Source of the DNA: Apiospora phragmitis
Taxonomy: Eukaryota; Ascomycota; Sordariomycetes; Amphisphaeriales; Apiosporaceae
Assembly: GCA_038363925.1 (NCBI GenBank)
Contig: JAQQWL010000008.1
Span: 1,612,001 to 1,676,000, forward strand
Length of the DNA: 64,000 nucleotides
Direction: 5' to 3'
Shown: one piece after another, positions 57,601-64,000 of the stretch
How positions within the stretch are numbered: position 1 is the stretch's first letter
How the letters are laid out: each line of letters begins with the position of its first letter
The notes under the pieces: generated by a model
What the model saw: the letters and a program-made list of their open reading frames with translations, nothing else
Told to the model about the DNA's origin: nothing
The model's database searches: none
Position numbers and translations under genes: made by a program

Positions 57601-60600
57601 CAACACTCTCATAGAAGTAGGCCCTCATTCTGCCCTGTCCGGCCCGCTCAAGCAGATATGTCGCACGGCCAGCCGGGAGGACGTAGCCTACTTCCCGACC
57701 CTCGAGCGCAAGCAGGATGATGTCGACCAGCTACTCGGCCTAGCAGGCAACCTCTGGGCCAGCGACGCGGCTCTCAATTTACATTCCATCACCAGCATGG
57801 AGCGAGCCATGGGCCAAGGCGTCATCGAGGAAGTCTCTGGCGCCCTTCTCGTGGACCTACCGACGTACCATTGGACCTATACCAAGTCGTACTGGTCCGA
57901 ACCGCGGGTCAGCAAGGAGCAGAGAGAAAACAAGGAGCCACGGCACGACATCCTCGGCCGTCGAGTCCCCGGAGTCTCTCCTCTCGAGCCGGTGTGGCGC
58001 AATATTCTGCGCCAGCGCGACCTGCCGTGGCTGGGCCAGCACCGGATCGGCGGAGAGGTCATGCTGCCCGCGGCCGGCTACCTCGCGTTGGCAATCGAGG
58101 CAATCACGCAGATCACAGATGCGCAGGCGAGCGCCATTCCAATTCAGAGCTACACGCTACGTGACGTGACCATACTGTCTGCGACCGTCGTGCCGGACGA
58201 CGATGTGGGGACGGAAACCATGTTCCATCTCCAGAGGATCGAGGTTGGCAGCCAGGCCTCTATGGGCAGTGCCGTCGGCCAGTGGTACCAATTTACAACA
58301 TCTTGCTGCTCGTATGGAGCTTGGAAAGAGACGGCGCGGGGCAAGATCTGTATCAACGTGAGGGGCCATGGCAAAGACCATAAGCCATACGATCTCCCTC
58401 CGACCCCCGTGAGGCAAGAACCCAACGCTTGGTTGGAAAAGCTTCGGAATGTGGGCTTCGACTTGGGGCCGACGTTTTGCAACAGCCAGGCCCTGTACAG
58501 CGATGAGAAGGCATATATCGCCCGCGCGGATATGACCATCGGCAAGGACTGCGGCCTCATGATGTCCGAGTCTCGCTACGTGCTACACCCAGGTGTGCTC
58601 GATTCTTGCCTACAGCCTACCCAGGTGGCGATACATCGTGGCCATCTCGACAGTTTGGACTGTGGCACTATACCCACCAGTTTCAAAGAGGTGACCGTAT
58701 TTCCCCCCACGCCCGAGCAGATGGAAGGCGGCTGCGTCTTGGAAACTTGGACGCCTGGTGTTGGCAACCGATCTTATGCTTCCGACATCCAGCTACTCAG
58801 GGATGACGGGGCATTGCTCGTCCAGATCGCGGGGTACCAACACGTGCGGTACCCATCGGCGATTCCCAAAGAACCCCAGGGCCACCTACAACGAGACCTC
58901 TATCTCAGGACGGACTGGAAGATTGATGTAGACTACCTTGGCTGGGCAGCCCAGAATGAGGCCACCCTAGGAAAGAAACCGGTGGCAAAACTGGTGGATC
59001 AGTTTCTTCACAAGGATGTTACTACGCGAACGCTATGTCTGGATTCATCACTAGCTGTTCAGGTTCTCGCTCTGCGCTCGGACTTGCCCCTGACGGTGGC
59101 AGCCCCTTTCCAGAACACCACAAACCCAGTCACAAGGGCAAGCTACGAGGGAACGACTTTGGATTCTGTTGATCTGGGCCACGAGTACTCAAAGGCCCAG
59201 GACTACAAGGACGCGTTCGACTTGATTGTTGGGTACTCTATGACTAACATTGAGCCGACAGTGCTCGAAAGTCTGCGCGTGATGACTAGCCTCAAAGGCC
59301 GGGTGGTACTTTCCATTGACTCCTCTGCTAAACACGACGAGCTGCAGGCTGCTTTGATAAGTACTAGATTTTCGGGAATCGACACGATACTTCCATCCGG
59401 CCATGTAATCACGACGGCTACGGAGCCTACGGCTCTCACAAGCGGCATCACCAACGGCGCGGAGCAACGGATGCTGCTCCTGTACCGGGACAACCCGACT
59501 CCACTGCTCTCCCAATTATCCGAGCGACTAGTAAGTGGTGGATGGGACACCCGCTCACAGTCTATCGGAGCTCCCCTCTCTCTTCGGCCAAACGAACAGG
59601 TGATCCTACTCCCCGATGCCGAGGGTCCCTTTTTGGTCAGCCTTAGCCAGTGCGAGCTGCAGTCGCTTATAGAAATCAGCGAGACGGCCAAAAGCGTTAT
59701 ATGGGTGACCTGTGGCGGCCTTTTGATTGGCGATAAGCCAGAGTACGGCATGGCCGAGGGCGCCGCCCGGACCATCCGCAAAGAGAAGGGCACGCTCGAT
59801 CTTGTGACCGTCGATTTTGATGCGGAAGGCACCACCGAGGCCCGGGTGATTGACCTCGTCTCGGATATTGCGCATCGCCAACAGATCCACGGCTGGAACG
59901 GAGAGACCGAGTACTACGTCAAGGGCGGCGTGGTGCATGTCAGCCGCCTGGTATCCTGCCGCGAGCTCCACCAGCAGTTCGTGCCCGATTCCGGCGAGAC
60001 CGCCGTCCTGAAGCAGAGCGAGCACCCTTCCGTGTCTGCTCGCCGTAGTGCGCAGGGTTCTCTGGAATTTTATCGGGATGATAAAGAGGGCGGTGACGTA
60101 GCTGAGCCCCTGAAGCCTGGAGAGGTCGAGATACACGTTGAGGCCATCGGGCTCAATGCCATGGATCTGCCCGACGACATGGATTTCCTCAACCACCAAG
60201 TTGCCGGTACGGTCACCCGGGTCGGGGACAGCGTACGACCGGGTATCGAGCCCGGATGCAGAGTAATAGGTTTCGCATCGGGTAAGCTAGGTACTTTCCA
60301 GCGCACATCTCAAGACCTCGTGCAGGCTACCGAGCTGTCAGGGGCCGCCCTGGCGCAAGCAACCACTCTACCCTCCGCCTTCACGACGGCCATGTTCGGC
60401 CTCGATGAGCTTGCCCATATCCAGCCCGGCGACAACGTGGTCATCGTGGACAGCATGGGCGACGTCGGGCTGGCGGCCCTCGAGATCTGCCGCATCCACG
60501 GCGCCAACGCCATCGTCGTCACGTCTTCTCAGACGGCCCAAGATTCGCTGCTCAGTACTGGCGTGGTACCGCAAAGGAACATAATCGAGGGCCGTCGCAC

Positions 60601-62444
60601 CAATGTGTCGGCACGTATCGACGAAGCCACCGCCGGTCAGGGAGCCGACGTGGTGTTCTGTGCGGCACCGCAAGAAGACACGACCGTTTTCCACGATTGC
60701 GCCCAGAGTCTTGCAGAGTTCGCCAGAGTCGTGGTGCTTTCGGGCATTCGCGGCTCCGCGAAGTCGAACTTACCGTCCATCCCCCGACAAAGCGTAAGCT
60801 TACTTCAGTTCCGGCTGACCGATCTGTTGGAGAGGAAACCACAGTCTGTGTCCAGGTGAGCCGTCTTTTCCTAGAACCATAAACCTGAATCGAGATTCAC
60901 AAACTAACTCAAGTATCCTCTTCCCGACGATTAGAATACTCAAGCAATGTGTTGCCCTATACCAGGCGGGGTCCATATCGCTCCTGGGGGCTGCAACTAC
61001 TCACGGTCCTACCGAACTTGACCAATCACTTCTACATGCTGCCCGCACTGATATGGGGTCTGGCAGAAACATCTTAGTCTACGATGACAGCGCCTCATTC
61101 TGTGTAAGTTATTTGCGCTCAACTATGAAGCTGGATCTCTGCGAACCTCGACTGACATGTATCATGATACTAGCTCAAACCCGGCTCGCGGCCCCTTTCC
61201 TTCAATCCGGACGCCACCTACCTCCTGGTAGGCTGTCTAGGGGGCATCGGCCGACAGGTCGCGTTGTGGATGGCGGAGAGAGGAGCCAAGCACATCGCCT
61301 TCGTATCCAGGACCGGGACGACGAAGCCGGTGGCACGCGAAACGGTGGAAGCTCTACAGGGGCGAGGCGTGGATGTTTCCGTGCTCCGCGCCAACGTCAC
61401 CGTCCTAGCCGAGCTCAAAGACGCCGTCGCCCAGATCGATCCGGCGTTCCCCGTACGGGGGGTCCTGAGCGCCGCCTCGGTGCTCATGGATAGCGTCTTT
61501 TCTAACATGACCTTTGACCAGTGGGTCCCCGTCACCGAGTCGAAAGTAAAGGGCGCTGCCAACCTCCACGAACTGTTCAAGAACGAGGGCGAGCTGGACT
61601 TCTTCGTCATGACTAGCTCCGTCACCTCCATACTTGGGTCAGCAGGTCAATGCAACTATGGCGCTGGTAAGCACACCCTCACAACAATACCCCAACAATG
61701 ATTGGGAAATCACGTAGGTCAAGCAAGCTAACACTTAATCTTCCTACTCTAGGAAACTCGTTCTTGGACTCTTTGGCACGACATCGCCGTCTTCGCGGCC
61801 TCCCTGCCGTGTCTCTGATCTTACCCGCCATCTTTGGCGTTGGCTACATCCAGGAGCATTCTCTCGAGCAAGCCATCCTGTCCAAGGGCATGTACGGCAT
61901 CTACGAGAAGGAGATGCTAGAAGCCTTCGAAGTGAGCATGACGCCGCAGGATCTCCTCCCGCCGGACCTAGACCACTTCGTCGTAGGCCTCCAACCCCGC
62001 CGGTTCGGAAACCAGATCCGGACGTCGGGAGCGCACATACCCCTGAGAGAGGACCCCCGTCTGAACTGGCTGAAGTCGGCCATCGAGGAGCAGACGGAAA
62101 GCGAAGACCATCCGGGCGGCGGCAACACAGGCGTCGCTGCGCACGAGAGTATCACGCGTACGGTCCAGCAAGCGCCCGACGAGGAACGGGCCATCGACGC
62201 CGTGGCCGTCTTCATGGCACGCCGGCTGGCCCGGGTCCTCATGCTAGAGGAGGATCAGGTGCAGATGACGCAGAGCTCCATCGCGAGCCACGGGCTGGAT
62301 AGCATGATCGGGACGGAGTTCCGCAACTGGATCTTCCGGGAGTTCAAGGTCGATGTACCGTTTCAGCAGCTGCTTGCCGGTAGTCTCACGGTTCGCGACC
62401 TTGCCAAGCTTTTGTGCGAGAAACTCTTGAATAGGCAAGACTGA
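54652..62444 (+). CDS. Highly reducing type I polyketide synthase, KS-AT-DH-ER-KR-ACP
   Basis: Eleven exons, phases consistent, about 2360 residues: 54652-54697, 54749-55223, 55295-55603, 55701-55920, 55984-56107, 56167-56649, 56717-56989, 57057-60855, 60935-61103, 61174-61666, 61753-62444. KS: NTACSSS with Cys181, HGTGTQIGDP His317, KPNIGH His357. AT: GQGAQWPGMG at 553, GHSSGE Ser642, AYHSHH. DH: HRIGGEVMLP His972 and LDSCLQ Asp1159. The stretch before ER has a pseudo-KR look (WVTCGGLLIGDKPEYGMAEG) and no methyltransferase motif. ER: MGDVGLAALEI near 1777, where GGVG is usual. KR: VGCLGGIG 1985-1992, Ser2115, Tyr2128 in NYGAGNSF. ACP: HGLDSMIG with Ser2314 for the phosphopantetheine arm. No thioesterase or reductase at the end, so release needs a partner. 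It should make a reduced chain from malonyl-CoA; the product is unknown. Confidence 0.95.
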
Positions 62445-62814
62445 TCTTCGGAACGAGAGACTTTGTACAATCACACTACACATCAAGGAGAGAAAGCGCT
62501 GTTCTGTGCCCCGAAAATAGTCAGCGCGGGGTCCCATTTTCTGATGACATAACGGCGAAGGAATTTGGTGGATGGCGGTTACTTTTGTGTACCGAGTACA
62601 TGACCCCTCCCTTTACCCCTGTTAGTTTCTATAACAGTCCACCTTGAAATTGCGTTTCAAGTCGCATAAGAAGCTTCACTACAATCTTTACTAAACTTCC
62701 CCTATCGCCTCGAAGCGGAGCCCGCCAGACGGGAGGTGGGGGGCAAGAGTGGAGCTGGGCATCATCGACTTTTTGGCCCCACTCCCGCCCGATACTCCGG
62801 TCATGTGTGTAAGG
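62445..62814. other. PKS 3' flank
   Basis: No gene seen; the missing 5' half of the adjacent dehydrogenase is not here. Confidence 0.45.
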
Positions 62815-63379
62815 CAAGGAGGCGGCGGCGCTAGTCGAGAAGACGTTCGACGGCGGCGTCGTCGACGTGCTCGTCAACAATGCCGGCTACCTCGAGCCCT
62901 GGGCCAAGATCGCCGAGTCGGACACGGCCCAGTGGCTGCACACCATCGACATCAACATCAACGGGCTGTACCGCACCTCGCGCTCCTTCCTGCCGCTCGT
63001 GCTGCGTTCGGCCACGCGGACGGTCCTCAACATCAGCAGCATCGGCGCCCACATGGTGACGCCGGGCGCGTCCGCGTACCAGACGACCAAGTTCGCCGTG
63101 TGCCGGCTGTCCGAGTTCATGGCGAACGACCACCGGGAGGAGGGCCTGGTGGCCATCGCGGTGCGCACCGAGCTCGGGCTCGGCATGCCCGAGTACATGC
63201 ACGAGGTCCTGGTGGACACGCCCAAGTTGGCGGCGGATACGCTGGTCTGGCTGCGGAGCGCGCGGCGGGAGTGACTTTCGGGGCGCTATGTGTCGGTGAA
63301 TTGGGATATGGCCGAGCTGGAGGGTAAGAGGGAGGATGTTTCGAAGAGGGATGTGTTAAAGTTCCGGTTGACGGTGTAG
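62815..63379 (+). pseudogene. Short-chain dehydrogenase remnant
   Basis: The frame reads DVLVNNAGYLEPWAKI, INGLYRTSRSFLPLVL, VLNISSIGAHMVTPGASAYQ, TTKFAVCRLSEFM (active-site YxxxK = YQTTK), VRTELGLGMPEYMHEVLVDT and LVWLRSARRE. A TGA at 63272-63274 sits where Trp is expected, and LSGRYVSVNWDMAELEGK continues the family C-terminus in the same frame to a TAG at 63377-63379. The N-terminal cofactor loop (TGxxxGIG) is missing altogether, and the HPGGV block expected between IAV and RTEL is lost. So this is a truncated, dead gene. It lies directly behind the PKS and may have been a tailoring enzyme. Confidence 0.72.
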
Positions 63380-64000
63380 AGAAGTGGCTTCGTACAACGA
63401 GGTATACACTGGACATCTGTGCCACCGAGGATGCGGTCTTCGGTGAGGTTTTCGGGCCCCAGATGTTTGAAGAAAATGGCATCCCCCTATCGAGAGTAGA
63501 CACTAAGTATAGTAGGGTACAACTGGAAGTGATGTATTATGAAACTTCCTAAGCAACACCTGTATCGCGGTGATAGTAGCGTTTCGTGATATTTCTAGGG
63601 TGATGGTGGAAAATGTAGCGGTAGAATGGTACGGCATCTTTCATCTGCACCGACCCTCGAAGAGACCGGTTACTTATACTACGATAGAGGTGTTCATGTT
63701 GCTCGAATGAGCTCCTTATTAGCACCTGTATCATCCGCGTATGATACTCTTACTGATCCAGCTGGCTTGTCGTGGGACAAACAGTCTGCCTTGCCTCCAT
63801 CTCCTAAGCCCTTGCCTGGTCCAAGTCGCGCCATCAAATGGATGTCTCGATTACACGCAATACATTCCTTTGGTCTATGGTACTAGTAAGAAATACTCAA
63901 TAGATAAGTGTTCAACTGATGTTGTACCGGATGTCAGCATAATCCGTGGCTATGCAAGAATGGTAGTGCTAGGATGACTACTTCTGTCAATGAGATTATT
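63380..64000. other. Window end, nothing recognised
   Basis: Short open frames only, no family resemblance. Confidence 0.4.

Overview
The window is nuclear DNA of a filamentous ascomycete (Pezizomycotina, most likely Sordariomycetes-like). The signs are compact genes with 50-160 base introns, GT...AG splice sites, a multi-domain highly reducing polyketide synthase, typical fungal families (2EXR, DUF3632, NLR-type N-terminus, PTH11/rhodopsin-like membrane protein, cutinase), and an AT-rich transposon block with the marks of repeat-induced point mutation (RIP). Species cannot be told from the sequence alone.

Layout. 0-13 kb is gene-poor and decayed. It holds a broken NLR-like pseudokinase with a ZZ finger (minus), a frameshifted DUF3632 gene (minus), a frameshifted RNase N1/T1-type gene (plus), a 2EXR gene (plus), a membrane protein of unknown role (minus) and F-box/coiled-coil remnants. 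13.1-23.4 kb is one nested insertion: a Fot1/pogo-type DNA transposon (TA target duplication, terminal inverted repeats) into which a Ty3/gypsy chromovirus (5 bp TSD TAATA, LTRs of 570 and 609 bp, chromodomain at the end of pol) has inserted. Both are mutated to AT-rich, stop-filled sequence, except for a GC-rich island near 15 kb. 23.6-29.9 kb carries small-molecule enzymes: an SDR, a LaeA-like methyltransferase (minus), a sulfotransferase-like gene and a glutathione S-transferase.

30.5-52.5 kb is mixed. In order: a rhomboid-like gene that lost its catalytic His and gained repeats, a membrane protein, an allantoate-permease-type MFS transporter (minus), a CHY zinc finger/Hot13-like protein (minus), a secreted intradiol dioxygenase, a cutinase, an ankyrin protein, a drug/polyamine-type MFS transporter, a zinc-independent MDR oxidoreductase and a rhodopsin-like integral membrane protein (minus). 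54.65-62.44 kb is an apparently intact 11-exon HR-PKS of about 2360 residues (KS-AT-DH-ER-KR-ACP), followed by the remnant of a dehydrogenase gene.

Several genes (both MFS transporters, the sulfotransferase and the rhodopsin-like gene) lose their frame by a single base, three of the five sites within or beside short G/C runs. Either these genes decayed or the assembly keeps homopolymer errors; raw reads would decide. The PKS, GST, oxidoreductase, SDR, cutinase, CHY and 2EXR genes read cleanly.
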